From positions 3,558,479 through 3,622,433 of the forward strand of contig BFEA01000020.1 in NCBI GenBank assembly GCA_003427395.1: a stretch of DNA of 63,955 bases, in the 5' to 3' direction. The position numbers and the translations under genes are program-made. Shown here one piece after another: positions 45,681 to 55,796 of this stretch. Position 1 is the stretch's first letter; each line of letters opens with the position of its first letter. The stretch is from Chara braunii (lineage: Eukaryota; Streptophyta; Charophyceae; Charales; Characeae). Below the pieces are notes generated by a model that saw nothing but the letters and a program-made list of their open reading frames with translations, ran no database searches and was not told the DNA's origin.

Positions 45681-45860
45681 TATACTCAGGCCCCTGACAG
45701 TCATGATTAGAATGCGTGGTGCTCTCGGATACTGAGCTTTTCTGAACTTCGATGAGGGCTAGTTGTGTCCTCCAATGTATACACGTGAGGTTTCATGTTC
45801 GATAGAGTCATGATGAGGGAGCATTGTCTTTGAATGTACGCAAACTATCTTTCAGGCTCG

Positions 45861-45864
<4 letters not shown>

Positions 45865-45932
<68 letters not shown>
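45865..45932. repeat. (CT)n microsatellite
   Basis: About 34 CT units. A poly-T run follows at 46065-46083. Confidence 0.95.
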
Positions 45933-45936
<4 letters not shown>

Positions 45937-46399
45937 ACACAAAAACCTGCACCTGTCTGTGTGCACAAGCAGCAGTTGCGTGCAGCCAGTGCGCTGCACC
46001 TGTGCCGTGGTGCGTGTGCATCACCCATCCGCGCACCGCGGTGTGCACAGGTGCACCACAAGTATGTTTTTTTTTTTTTTTTTAAAACCTCGGGTTTAGC
46101 TGAAGTGGCCGTGATGTGCTGCGTGTAAGGCTGTGGTGCTTGTGGACTGAACAGAGACTTGGAGCTACATGGTGGAAAGGTGTGGACTAGGCACAAAGTG
46201 CAGCAATTTGGACATCTCTGCCGAATTGCTGGACACGAAGTGGTGGCCAAAACTGCTTCCAAATGTATGCTATTTAGAATCTCAAAAGACTCTAGTCTTA
46301 TTATACGGCCAATACCAGTATACTTTGGTTAATCACAGGACACCACTCTTAGCCGGCACTTTGAATCTGTGAGCTGGACGGAATAGCTCGCTGGCCAAC

Positions 46400-46490
46400 T
46401 GGCCAGAGTATTGCTATGCTTGGCGAACTGGGCAGAGAGTATTGCTACGCTTTGCCAACTAGGTGGTCGAAATATTGCTATGCTAGGCCA
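46400..46490 (+). repeat. Three diverged ~32-bp units with TATTGCTA(T/C)GCT
   Basis: GAGTATTGCTATGCT, GAGTATTGCTACGCT and AAATATTGCTATGCT occur about 30-34 bp apart, each followed by a (T/G)GCCAA-type end. Confidence 0.6.
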
Positions 46491-46946
46491 AGTGGATGGC
46501 CTGAACTTCTTTTGTTACGCTGCGTATCTTATCCTTTCTGAAGTCCGGGGTGCCTTCTGTGGCCTTCTCAACCCCTGCCTAGTTTTGTTGCTTGTGTTTC
46601 TGCGTTTTCTCTCTTTTTGCAGCATCTGTGTTTTGGATTTTTCTATTCTTTTTGTTGGGTGTCACCATCTTGCACTTTTTTCGTTCATGGACTGTGTTGA
46701 AAACTCCTGGTTGTTAGTAACCTACCTGGAAAGGCCCCATCTTTGGTGTCTTTTTCCTTCTGGCTTGCTGTTTCGCTGCCCGTGGTCATGAGATTACCTG
46801 GCATCACTTGATTCGTTTTTTGAGGGCCTTTCTTCTCGTTTTTTGAGGGCCTGTCTTCTTTGGGAGGGGGGCTGACGAAACTGGCCTTTGCGCTTTGGGA
46901 TCTCGGTTTCCATATCTCCTTCGGCTGGAAGGTTGTTTTCGCGAGG
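46491..46946 (+). other. Upstream region of the kinase gene
   Basis: T-rich sequence with CTCTCTTTTTGCAG at about 46608-46622, a good 3' splice-site shape. A 5'UTR intron ending there is possible. The kinase frame is open upstream to about 46860, but that stretch has no ATG in frame before 46947. Confidence 0.4.
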
Positions 46947-48026
46947 ATGCGTGGTTATGGTCGAGAACGACAGCACCGCGACCGCGAATGGGTCCCGCGA
47001 AGAATAAGAGATGACTGGAAGGGGCAGCTCGGGGTTCGGTATGAAGTCCTTGAGTGCATTGGCGAGGGGACGTATGGCCAAGTGTTCAGAGCACGGCGAT
47101 CCTCAGATGGGGAGATTGTTGCGTTGAAGAGGATTCATTTGCAGGAGTCGTTGGTAAGCTCGTCAGCATTGTCAGAAAACAGTGCAGTTGTGGACGAGAT
47201 CAGCGCGCTGCTCGAGCTGGACCACCCGAATGTGGTAAAACTCTTGGAGTACTTTGAGCACAACTCCGCGGTGGTGCTTGTCTTCGAGTTTCTGGCCACA
47301 AATTTGGCGGAGGTGATCAAGAGAGGTCAAGAGCCTTTGGACGAAGCTGATGTGAAGGGGTGGATGGTGCAGATCTTATGCGGCCTGGCTGCTTGCCATG
47401 ATGCTGCCATCATTCACAGAGACCTGAAGCCTGCAAACCTGCTCATTTCGAAGGGAGGGGTACTAAAGCTGGGTGATTTCGGATTGGCCCGAGTGTGCAA
47501 AGATGGAGAAAGGGTGGAGTTCACACATATGCTCGCCACCAGGTGGTACCGGGCCCCTGAGCTTCTCTATGGTGCGAGAGAGTGTGGAAAGGGTGTGGAT
47601 ATCTGGGCTGTTGGATGCATCTTTGCAGAATTGCTTGCCCGTGCACCATTGTTTCCCGGAGACTGTGAGATAGATCAACTCAGCAGGGTCGTCAAGATGA
47701 TGGGCATCGCGGATGAGTCCAATTGGCCGGGTGTGAGTGATCTTCCTGATTTTGGAAAGATACTGTTCTCTCCTCCTGAGATAATTCCCTTGGAGCGGGC
47801 ATTACCAAATGCCTCAGAAGGAGCAATTCGTCTCTTGAAGAAGATGCTTGTTTATTCTCCAGAGAGTAGAGTCAGTGCCGCAGAGGCTCTTCAGGATGAG
47901 TACTTCTTGACCGCCCCACTACCAAAGCCTGCTGCAGACCTGTGGATTCCCCCCATCACCCCCCAAAAGGGAACTACAAGAGGAGAGGGAAATACAAGGC
48001 ATCAGTGGAGGGCGACACATTGTTGA
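46947..48026 (+). CDS. CDK20/CCRK (LF2)-like cyclin-dependent kinase
   Basis: A 359-residue Ser/Thr kinase in one uninterrupted frame. The first in-frame ATG (GAGGATGCG) gives an Arg-rich 30-residue lead. Then come the P-loop GEGTYGQVF (39-47), catalytic Lys61 (VALK), helix C Glu84, HRDLKPAN (157-164), DFG (177-179), activation-loop Thr193 in FTHMLATRWYRAPELLYGAR, and APE (203-205). NLAEVIKRGQEPL, GVDIWAVGC, LPDFGKI and YFLTAPLP match the CDK20/CCRK pattern (human CDK20 is 346 residues). The PSTAIRE-type helix is replaced by a Ser-rich stretch about five residues longer than in CDK20. CDK20 homologues such as Chlamydomonas LF2 control flagellar length, and in animals ciliogenesis and cell cycle; an alga with flagellate sperm would need it. 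The lack of introns in 1.08 kb could mean a retrocopy. An alternative is a plant CDKF-like kinase. Confidence 0.88.
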   Translation: MRGYGRERQHRDREWVPRRIRDDWKGQLGVRYEVLECIGEGTYGQVFRARRSSDGEIVALKRIHLQESLVSSSALSENSAVVDEISALLELDHPNVVKLLEYFEHNSAVVLVFEFLATNLAEVIKRGQEPLDEADVKGWMVQILCGLAACHDAAIIHRDLKPANLLISKGGVLKLGDFGLARVCKDGERVEFTHMLATRWYRAPELLYGARECGKGVDIWAVGCIFAELLARAPLFPGDCEIDQLSRVVKMMGIADESNWPGVSDLPDFGKILFSPPEIIPLERALPNASEGAIRLLKKMLVYSPESRVSAAEALQDEYFLTAPLPKPAADLWIPPITPQKGTTRGEGNTRHQWRATHC

Positions 48027-48520
48027 CTAGGCATTAAATCGACGATTGTGGCAGTAGTGAAATTTCAACCAATGAATGAAGATTCCAACCAATCAATCAA
48101 TGGGCACGTGACAGAACAACAAAACAATTGTAATGGTGGCAGATTTGGTGCATTGGAGAGTGTAATAACCATGTGTGCAAACAACACCAGAATCATAATT
48201 GAGGGAAATTAGGCGCATTGGGGCGTAATGAGCATGTGTGGAAACAGAGAAAGTGTAGATATCAGAGTGAACAACGGTGGAGAAGATGAGCACTTAGTCC
48301 TCGAGAAGTGGGCTGATCCAATCTTATCCGAGAGGGGAAAAGGAGCTATGGCGATGGATCCTAGGCTTTCCATTGTCAGTAGTGTCCTCTTTGCCAAGAG
48401 TGTATGGAAACAGCCAACACCGTAGATGTCATCGGGATTGACGATGAAGGAGAAGGATATGAGCACCCAATCCTCACGAACGGCATCGTGGTTAGTATCT
48501 ATCTAATGTGAGAAGGAGAA
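48027..48520 (+). repeat. Downstream region with diverged direct duplications
   Basis: Pairs include CATGTGTG-AAACA (about 48170 and 48233), GAAACAG-GTAGAT-TC...GATGAGCAC (about 48240-48300 and 48408-48470) and TAATGTGAGAAGGAG/GAGAGGGGAAAAGGAGC-like ends. It probably includes the kinase 3'UTR. No polyadenylation site can be fixed. Confidence 0.4.
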
Positions 48521-50640
48521 AGGAGCTGCGGATATTTTGCCGTCTACTCCCATTGGTGGCTTCTGTACCAAATGAATGGCACGAGCCCTTCGTACAAGGT
48601 CCTTGTGACAGGGCCCGCCATAAGATCCTTGTTTCCAGGACCTTGTCGTTGGGCCCTTCTCATATACTTCTTGTGAAGTGGGAAGAAATGTATGACAAAG
48701 TTGTTCGCTAGCAGCTCTGGATAAGCGAGGGAAACGACGGAGATGTTTTCGGTGGGGCCTCGCCACATTTGGCAACCCCGGAGGCTTATGACCAGCTTTG
48801 GGCTCATTCTGTGCAAACATAGTCTGTACCCTTTCCCTTAGGAAAAGTTGTGATGAGATGGACGGCCACTGCAAGCAGACTAATTGCATGTGGTCTCTTG
48901 GGTTGAGTCGCGTATGTAAAAAGTACTAAAAACTTCAAAAAGTTGAAAGACTGCACATTCTGCCAGTTGGAGATATGGAGGACTTCCAGGTCGTACAGGG
49001 ATCCTGAACCTGTAAATAGTTAATGAAGACCGGATCTCTGAGATCCCAGAGTTACGGAACATTGTTGTCTGTTATTTTTTCTCGAGTACTCGCACATTTC
49101 GTTCTTGTAAGAGAATTTTGGTTGTGACGACAGAGAATCTTTTCCGTTTTTGATTGCTGCTCGACGGAGGAGAGAACCAGCGTAGCAGAAGACACAGCAG
49201 GGTGACAAGTTGGCAGGGATGAGATGATGAGGCAAATTACTATTGACTGGGAAGGAACCAGAGTGCCAAATCAGGAGGAAATACTTGCGTATGGATGATC
49301 GAGATGTTGGAAGGCAGGGATGCTAGCCCTAACATATGTGCACGGTAAGCTGACTCAGGCCCCACTCCCCGTCCCTTAATCATGATCCATGAAGCTCCCT
49401 TGTCCGCCGCGGAAGTGCGTACTGAGAGTTGTAATATCCTGAATGTATTTATTTCAATTCCGTTGATGGCTATATTTCTTCCGTGGAAGTCCCCACGTGT
49501 GAGTATACCTGAGTCTTGTGGTAGGCAACTTGGCAAACTGGGGGTTAGGGGGAGGGTTAGCAGGTGCCGATGGACTGCCGATGAATGAAGTTCCAAATAT
49601 ATAATGGGAACTACCCAATAATAAATGAGGAAGAAAATCAACAAGAAAGAAATTCCGTGTGTTTGGCGGCAGCTAGCTGCAGCGCCCAGCGCTGTGGTTC
49701 TCTGCACATTCCAAGCACAATTTTTTTTCCTTTTTTTTTTTTAATAGAAAAACAGGTCCTATGGCCATTGCTCGATATCCATTCTGGCGAGCATCAGTCC
49801 GGTTCCTATTGGACCGGCAAGTCAGAGATGCACAACAAGAACGCCCTCACGCTTCCTTCCATTTGGCCGAAGGAAAACAGGCGTGAAATCTTAACTGATA
49901 CAAGTATGAAATTTGAACCGAGCGGGAGGATGAGCCCTGGAGGTTCGGAGTGCCGGTGTTTGATTACCTCGAGAAGGATGGGAGGTGTTATCACCAGTAT
50001 CTGTCAACCCAACCCATGTTGGTGCCAGAAAGAATGCAAAGGTTGAGTCAGTGGGTCTGATGTTTATCCGCAATCGCAGTTTGTGACCGTTTATGTTCCT
50101 ATCCTGCTGTTGCTAACTTGCTAGTGTGTTTGAGATTTGAATCCTTCCAGCTTTTCACGTGCTGTCACCAGGGAGATTTAGAATCCCCCTTTTGCATTCT
50201 GTCACAATGGAAAGCAGGAAGGGGAAGTGTTATTTTTGATAGGGCAATGCACAAGTCATGGTGAAGGTCTTTATCAATTTCTCGATTCCGTGCTAGAAGG
50301 AAGTTTTCGTTACCAGTTTTCTTGATAGATTCTAGGCAGGGTGGAATTAGATCTCCCTTAGAGAGTAAAAAGAAAAAAAGAAAAAAGAAAAAAAGATCTC
50401 CCTTAGATACAGGCCATTGTGTTCTCTTTTCGTTACCAGTTTTCTCTGCATGTGACGCTATCTGGCGATAGCAATTGAGACCGAAGGCTGGCCAGTCCTT
50501 TTGTAGTCTCGAATGCACTTCAACTTGTGCCAGCCTCTGTTTCTTGGGGCCTGACTGGTTCTGGTACCACATACCCACGGCCTGTCTGCTTCTGAATGGT
50601 AAGGCCTGAAACCTTCCCGAATTTCCTTTAGTCTGCTGCT
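48521..50640. other. No gene recognised
   Basis: ORFs up to 155 codons on both strands lack motifs. Small duplication at about 50295-50450: TCGTTACCAGTTTTCT and GATCTCCCTTAGA each occur twice around an A/G-rich run. Confidence 0.35.
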
Positions 50641-50654
50641 GCTTGGGCCTTTGA

Positions 50655-50830
50655 GTCGTGACTTTTCACTTGTAGATACGACTTTTGACTGTGGACTGTG
50701 ACTTCTCCCTCTGAATCACGACTTTTGCATGTGCAGCAGTCCTTATTCGTGAAATGTGACCCTTCAGCATGACTTTTCATTATGAAGCGTGACTCCTGTT
50801 TTTGAGACATGACTCTTGCTTATGAAGCTG
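50655..50830 (+). repeat. Degenerate ~20-24-bp tandem repeat (GTGACTTTTC-type)
   Basis: GTCGTGACTTTTCACTTG, CTGTGACTTCTCCCTCTGA, CACGACTTTTGCATGTG, CATGACTTTTCATTATGA and similar follow each other. It lies where the 3' LTR or flank of the minus-strand chromovirus should be. Confidence 0.6.
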
Positions 50831-51050
50831 CCTCTTCTCTCGCAGAATGTGACTGTTTGCTGGGTACCTATTGGACTAGACTGCTAAGGGTACCCGATTG
50901 TGACTTTTCTGAGTTTGACAGACTCGGCCTTTTCTTGACCTGGGCATCTGACCCTGAGATCCGAATTTGGGGTTTGAATCGTGGAAGCGCTTTCACTCTC
51001 GCCGGCCCAATTTCGAAGTCCTCTGAGAAACATATATATTTATCTGTCCA

Positions 51051-52245
51051 CTATGTTAATTCCTCTCTTCTGGTTCTTTCATAGAAGGATACAATATTCG
51101 GTGCCGTTCGAATTAAGTCCTCCCTTGTAAACCAGCGATCTTCTGTTGGTTCTTGGTATGCAAATCTTACTTTGTATTGTCGCTGGGGTCTGCCTCTGTG
51201 TCCAGTTCTAAATGTATCTTCAGCAACAATTTTGTCTACATCGTATCTCCCATCCATATCTGGGGGTATTGTAGACCTTCGACTGGGAAATAGTTCATTA
51301 GTTACACAAGGCAGTAACTTTGATGCATGGAATACCGGATATGTATGCAAATGTGGAGGAATTTCTATAACATAGGATGGCCCGTCCACACCTCGTATCA
51401 CATCCAATACTTGCCATGGTCCTCTGTAGGTTGGTAGTAACTTTTGAGAGAGATTCTCTTCAGGGACAAATTCCTTTGACTTTACCCATACCAAATCTCC
51501 TACAGCAAATTGAGAGGGTCTTCGATGTTTATTTGCCTGTTCTATCATTTGATGTTGTGCTTTAGCTATATTCTCTTTAACTTTGTTTATATCTCTCTGA
51601 TATTGCACAACAAATTCTCTTGTTCCTGGCGGAAGTCTTTGTATCTGATCAGGATTCAAACAATCTATGGGTCTTCGGGGACCAGTCGATCTGGTCGGGA
51701 CGTATGTACATACACAGCGTTTGCTGCAGCACTTTGTTCATTTGCTCAGTCTGTCCATTAGTCTCAGGATGCCTTCCTGAGGACATCGTTAGTTTAGAAC
51801 CGTACACTCGCATCAGTTGTTGCCAATGCTCACCCATAAAACGAGAGTCACTGTCGCTCACAATAGTTAAGGGATGCCCATAATCTCTCACCCAATGGTT
51901 AAAGAATTCCTGGATTACCAAATCTGTTTTGGCCTTCGCGGGAAGCGGCACAAACACGGCGAATTTGCTAAACCTATCAACGATCACCATAACCTGACTC
52001 TTTCCATTTCTGCTTTTGACATTAGTGTCCATAAAGTCGATAGACACGGAGTCTCCAGTACCTGATGGAATAGGCAAAGGTTTCAATAGACCAAGGGGAG
52101 GCTGTGTAGAACTCTTGTTCTGTTGACAAACTTGGCAACCTTGCACATATGCTATGCAGTCATGCTTCATTCCAGGCCAAGTGTAGGATCGTAGGAGATT
52201 CCTCTATCCAAAATGACCTTCTGTATCATGACACTCACCCATGAT
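51051..52245 (-). mobile_element. Ty3/gypsy chromovirus fragment: integrase and chromodomain
   Basis: On the minus strand the frame starts in the integrase HHCC zinc finger (ECHDTEGHFG, then CIAYVQGCQVCQQNK). It continues with core Asp residues in SIDFMDTN and VSDSDSRF and Glu in HPETNGQTEQMNK, and breaks at about 51655. A second frame runs NPDQIQRLPPGTREFVV, VGDLVWVKSKEF, LPTYRGPWQVLDVI and ends in a chromodomain, YDVDKIVAEDTFR-QYKVRFAYQ-DRWFTREDL. At the break the usual integrase segment after the third acidic residue (about 40 codons) is missing. A stop also replaces a residue in the zinc finger. Protease, RT and RNase H are absent because sequence beyond 52245 is a different element. Chromoviruses target chromatin marks through this domain. 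Confidence 0.88.
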
Positions 52246-52247
52246 CA

Positions 52248-53120
52248 CACTAATTTTAGCAGAGGACTGGGGCAGGCTCAGTCCCAAGTATGCGAAAAAT
52301 CAGTGCTAATTTTAGCGCGGGGCTAGGATAGGCCCAGTCCCAAGTATACGAACAGTCAGTCCCATGCTAAAAATAGTATGGACTGAGCTAATTTTAGCAT
52401 GGGACCAGGAGAGGTCCAGTATCAAGTCTACGAACAGTTAGTCCCACGCTACTGGGACAGGCCCAACTTTGGGAAACGAAGAGTCAGTCTCGAGCTTAAA
52501 ATAGCATGTGATCCCTATTTTAATTACTACTTGGGCCTTGTTAGTCATTTATGTGGACATTTGGGGTTGTCCCTCTTCCGATCGAGTTAGGCGGCCGCGT
52601 CGGTCCGGTCCCAACTGGTCAAACTCGATTATCTCACTAACCCCGGGTCTGTTTCAAGTGTCGTTTGGGCCGGGCTCCGCTAATTCGCCCCTTCCGGCCT
52701 CCACGGTCCAATCCAAAGGGGGCGATCAGGCCTCTTAAGGACTGTACCGCCGCACCGTCTTTTCCGCGACTTCCGCACCGAGGAATTTTAACCCACGCGC
52801 CAGGGCTTATTTGTAGCGGATGGTTGGTTGGCCTGTGAGACCAGCCCCGTGGCCTGTTCTTACAGGCCTGTGTTGTGTTCGGGGTAGTCCAGTCCAGGCC
52901 GTTTTTTTACTCGGTACCAGCCAGTCCAGGCTAGTCCAGTCAGTCTGCTGGGGTATACCCCAGCCAGGGTCTAAATTTCGATTCATTCTACATTGGCACA
53001 TTTTGGAGTACGTGCGTTGGAGTCTAGCGTGGGAGCTGCGTTGTGCCATCTCGCTCCCTTTTCATCCTCCATCTCCATCTCTGTCCCAGGCGGAGCAACA
53101 CACCTGGTGGGTCCGCCACA
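52248..53120 (+). repeat. Probable LTR of a plus-strand retrotransposon
   Basis: The block ends CCGCCACA directly before a Met-tRNA-type primer-binding site, so its right edge fits an LTR end. The left edge is taken where the chromovirus coding sequence stops; the exact TG start is not fixed. Its first 250 bp are tandem repeats. No matching second LTR is seen in the window. Confidence 0.5.
52252..52500 (+). repeat. Degenerate ~75-bp tandem repeat within the probable LTR
   Basis: CTAATTTTAGC-GGG-CTAGGACAGGCCCAGTCCCAAGTATACGAA-type units recur about every 75 bp, three to four times, with increasing divergence. Confidence 0.75.
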
Positions 53121-53121
53121 C

Positions 53122-53133
53122 TGGTATCGGAGC
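53122..53133 (+). promoter_or_regulatory. Primer-binding site (initiator Met tRNA type)
   Basis: TGGTATCGGAGC lies one base after the LTR end CACA. The common form TGGTATCAGAGC is complementary to the 3' end of initiator Met tRNA; here one A is G. Confidence 0.7.
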
Positions 53134-53560
53134 GGGAACGTTCCTGCTCCCAAACAGCAAAAACCGACAACAGGTTTTTTGGCTGATTTCGAGTGGTTTT
53201 CAACGAAAAACAGGGGAAAAAAAAGGTGCAACAGCAGGGAGAGGGACACGTGGCGAAAAAGGACGCTGCCTTCACGACGCGTGAGCGCAAGCGTCAAGGC
53301 CAAGGCTGCTGCACACGCACGCGCCACGTGCCCACGCTGGCCCGCTGCCCCGCCCCGCCCCGCTCCGCTCCCGGATTTACTTATCAAGATCCGGGATGCA
53401 CGCTGTTGCCAGGGTTTGAACCTAGCCAGCTGCAGCCTGTTGGCTATGCACGTGCGTAGCCACCTCGATAACACACTCGCCACAGTGTGTGCATGGTGTG
53501 GTAAGGCGGCACGCTGGTGTTGAAGACGTGTCGTGCCTGCTGTTTACCCCCCCCCNCCCC
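53134..53560 (+). other. Leader of the plus-strand element; no gag seen
   Basis: ORFs of 88-176 codons overlap on both strands without gag motifs. Contains the tRNA-like segment at 53401-53475. Confidence 0.35.
53401..53475 (-). mobile_element. tRNA-like remnant (SINE or tRNA pseudogene)
   Basis: On the minus strand CTAGG-TTCAAAC-CCTGG (53409-53425) is an intact T-arm with B box GGTTCAAACCC. About 35 nt upstream GAGGTGGCTACGCACG resembles an A box. The acceptor stem does not form, so it is not a functional tRNA. Confidence 0.4.
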
Positions 53561-53650
53561 CTTCGAGCAACAGCAGCGGGCAGGCAACTATTTACCACCA
53601 TCCCNCCCCCCCCCGGTCGAGCAACAGCAGCGGGCAGGCAACTATTTACC
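53560..53650 (+). repeat. Direct repeat with N-containing C runs
   Basis: TCGAGCAACAGCAGCGGGCAG plus GCAACTATTTACC occurs twice, each beside poly-C runs with an N (53557 and 53605). It belongs to the same low-quality, chimeric stretch as the adapter junction. Confidence 0.75.
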
Positions 53651-53681
53651 TCCCCCCCCCCCCTCCTTCCCCCGGCGGTTG

Positions 53682-53950
53682 GGAGACACCGTGGCTGTTG
53701 CTGCTTGCGCCCGTGGCCATCTGCAGTGCCACGTGGCAGCCTGCTGTGGACTGTGAACCCCCCCAAAACAAGGGCTGCTCTACAGCTGTCTCTTATACAC
53801 ATCTAGATGTGTATAAGAGACAGGCCATGTGCAATTGGCACGGTAGCTATTTTCCCCCCCCCCCCCTGGCGGTTGGGAGACACCGTGGCTGTTGCTGCTT
53901 GCGCCCGTGGCCATCTGCAGTGCCACGTGGCAGCCTGCTGGGGACCGTGA
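53682..53950. repeat. Duplicated 75-bp block on both sides of an adapter junction
   Basis: CGGTTGGGAGACACCGTGGC...CCACGTGGCAGCCTGCTG appears at about 53682-53753 and again at about 53871-53942, in direct orientation. The adapter sequence lies between. This is expected from a chimeric library fragment and may not exist in the genome. Confidence 0.8.
53786..53823. other. Sequencing artefact: head-to-head Tn5/Nextera mosaic ends
   Basis: CTGTCTCTTATACACATCT is followed at once by AGATGTGTATAAGAGACAG. This is the 19-bp hyperactive Tn5 mosaic end and its reverse complement, the junction adapter of Nextera mate-pair libraries. Translations through it give the known contaminant peptide VSYTHLDVYKRQ. 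The assembly is chimeric here. Confidence 0.98.
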
Positions 53951-54109
53951 AGACCCCCTGATCAGGGGCTGCTCTACCGTGGTGAGGGTCAGGTCATGCA
54001 GCACACCTTGGATCTGCAGTGCTGCTGCTAGGGGCTGATCAAGATCTTAGCCGCCTCCCTCCTCCAGTTGGCTTGCTGCAGTGAAGGCCAAGACCCTCCT
54101 TGTCTTGGT

Positions 54110-54325
54110 ACCTTGTGCCCTTGGAGACACCAAGGGCCAGGTATCACCTCTCTCTTCCCTCCCCCTACTAATCCACTTTCTCTACCTTCACTCTCCCCTC
54201 TATTTCTTCCTCTACTACCTCACTCAATTCCCCTAATCACTCTCACTCTCACTACTCGTACCCCTCTCCCCACCCCACCTTTTCTCCCACCACCCACTAT
54301 TTTACTCTATTTTATTCATTTATTT
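54110..54325 (+). repeat. 216-bp direct repeat, left copy
   Basis: Starts ACCTTGTGCC, includes AGACACCAAGGGCCA, then CT/CCCA-rich sequence ending TTTATTCATTTATT. It is over 90% similar by eye to 54782-54997. The pyrimidine composition creates a long Pro/Leu/Ser ORF that is not a gene. Confidence 0.85.
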
Positions 54326-54781
54326 CCTTTTCTTTCTCCTCCTTTGTCTTTGCTTCTTTATCCCTCTCTACCTTTCCAATCCCTTTCTCTCCCATTCTCT
54401 CACCCTCTTCTCCCCCAACAACCCCATCACTTCCCCCATCTCCCACTTCACTCTTTTTCTCTCTCCCACCTATTTCTCTCTTTTCTCCTTCACTTTTTCA
54501 TCCCCCTTCCCCCCTACTTCGAAATTTTTCTGTTTTTTTTTCTTTCTATCTTTCTTTTGATTTACATTTCCTCTTTTTCCAAAAATTTGAATTATTTTAT
54601 TCCCCACCTTCTTTTCTTATTTTCTGATTCATTTTATTTTATTTTTTTATTTATTATGAAAATTCGTTTTTGTTTGCGACACCCTTAAATCTGATTAGGA
54701 GTTCGTCATTCTTGCTTTCGGCACACATTGTGACCCAGTGGGGGTAACGAAGTGCTGCCGAAATTTTCCCATTTTACTTAC
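54326..54781. other. Pyrimidine- and T-rich DNA between the two repeats
   Basis: No coding motif. Ends GTGCTGCCGAAATTTTCCC just before the right copy. Confidence 0.4.
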
Positions 54782-54997
54782 ACCTTGTGCCTTTGCAGAC
54801 ACCAAGGGCCATATATCACCTCTCTCTTCCCCCCCTTTACTAATCCACTTTCTCTACCTTCTCTCTCCCCTCTACTTCTTACTCTTCTACCTCACTCACT
54901 TCCTTCTAATCACTCTCACTCTCACTACTCATACCCCTCTCCCCACCCCACCTTTTCTCCCACCACCCACTATTTTACTCTATTTTATTCATTTATT
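54782..54997 (+). repeat. 216-bp direct repeat, right copy
   Basis: Same length and order as 54110-54325; the unit start differs only at scattered positions (CTTTGCAGACACC against CTTGGAGACACC). Confidence 0.85.
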
Positions 54998-55792
54998 CCT
55001 CTTTGCTTCTTGAAATATGGACACTCTATAAAACTAAGATAGAAAAAACAGTTGAGCAGATGAAGGGTGAAAATTTCATTCAATACTTGTTCCACTTTTT
55101 CAAGTATGACAAAAAAATGCACAACATATCATCCTCCATTGAAACAATTGTGAAGGTTGGAGAAACTGTTGAGACACAGTGAAATGGTGAAACACTTTAC
55201 CCCTCGTGTTTGGTTTAATTATTTTCAATGTATGAACACCTCATGTTTGGTTTAAGTATTTTCAATGTATGAACTATTCTTGCAGAACGCAATCAGATAA
55301 GCTCATGAAATTGTTGCTACTTTGGTAATGTCAACTATTTGACTTGAGACTGTTGACGAAGTCCTTGTTAAAAATTAGTTGTCTCATGAGCTCATTCCAG
55401 TATTTTTTGAACATTGCGTCAAATGAATTCAATTATCTTTTTTTTTTTTTCAAAAATATTTTTCTCTCAAATCTTTCATCATCTTTCAATTTCTTTCAAT
55501 TCACCTTCACTACTTACTTACCATTACTCCTAAGGCTTGTACAAGAGACCCCTGTGAACATAGCCTTGTCTCCCTCCAACCATCAAAGAGGATACACGTT
55601 GTCACCCGCCCCAAACATGGTGGTCAAAGAAGGAATGGGGTCGCCTGTGAGGGTCTAATTAACGCTACGACCGAGCATTTTGTCAGTAGTTGCACCTCCT
55701 TTTTCATCTTCCCCCACCCCCAACCAAATAACAACAATGTCTAAGGTCAACACTTTCCCACCCACCACACACAATCCACTCCTACTTACACA
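54998..55792. other. No gene recognised
   Basis: AT-rich DNA. TTTGGTTTAA-TATTTTCAATGTATGAAC occurs twice at about 55209-55276. Nothing else supported. Confidence 0.35.
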
Positions 55793-55796
55793 CACC

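Noticed and set aside
35336-46900. Last exon of the RUB half
   Set aside because: I looked for codons for LIYAGKQ, DYNI.GG and LALRGG and found none that convinces; reported as missing instead.
47154-47187. Possible 34-bp mini-intron (GTAAGC...GCAG) in the kinase
   Set aside because: Its removal would break the reading frame, it is shorter than known plant introns, and the frame is continuous through it.
53401-53475. Functional tRNA gene on the minus strand
   Set aside because: The T-arm is intact but the acceptor stem does not form, so it is listed as a tRNA-like remnant. Segments at 12.0, 31.75 and 44.4 kb are weaker still.
53422-54004. ORFs ending or passing through VSYTHLDVYKRQ / MCIRDS
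   Set aside because: These peptides are translations of the Tn5/Nextera adapter, a known database contaminant.
54068-54688. 206-codon Pro/Leu/Ser ORF
   Set aside because: Pyrimidine-rich repeat sequence near a chimeric junction; the duplicated copy at 54.78 kb does not keep the same ORF.
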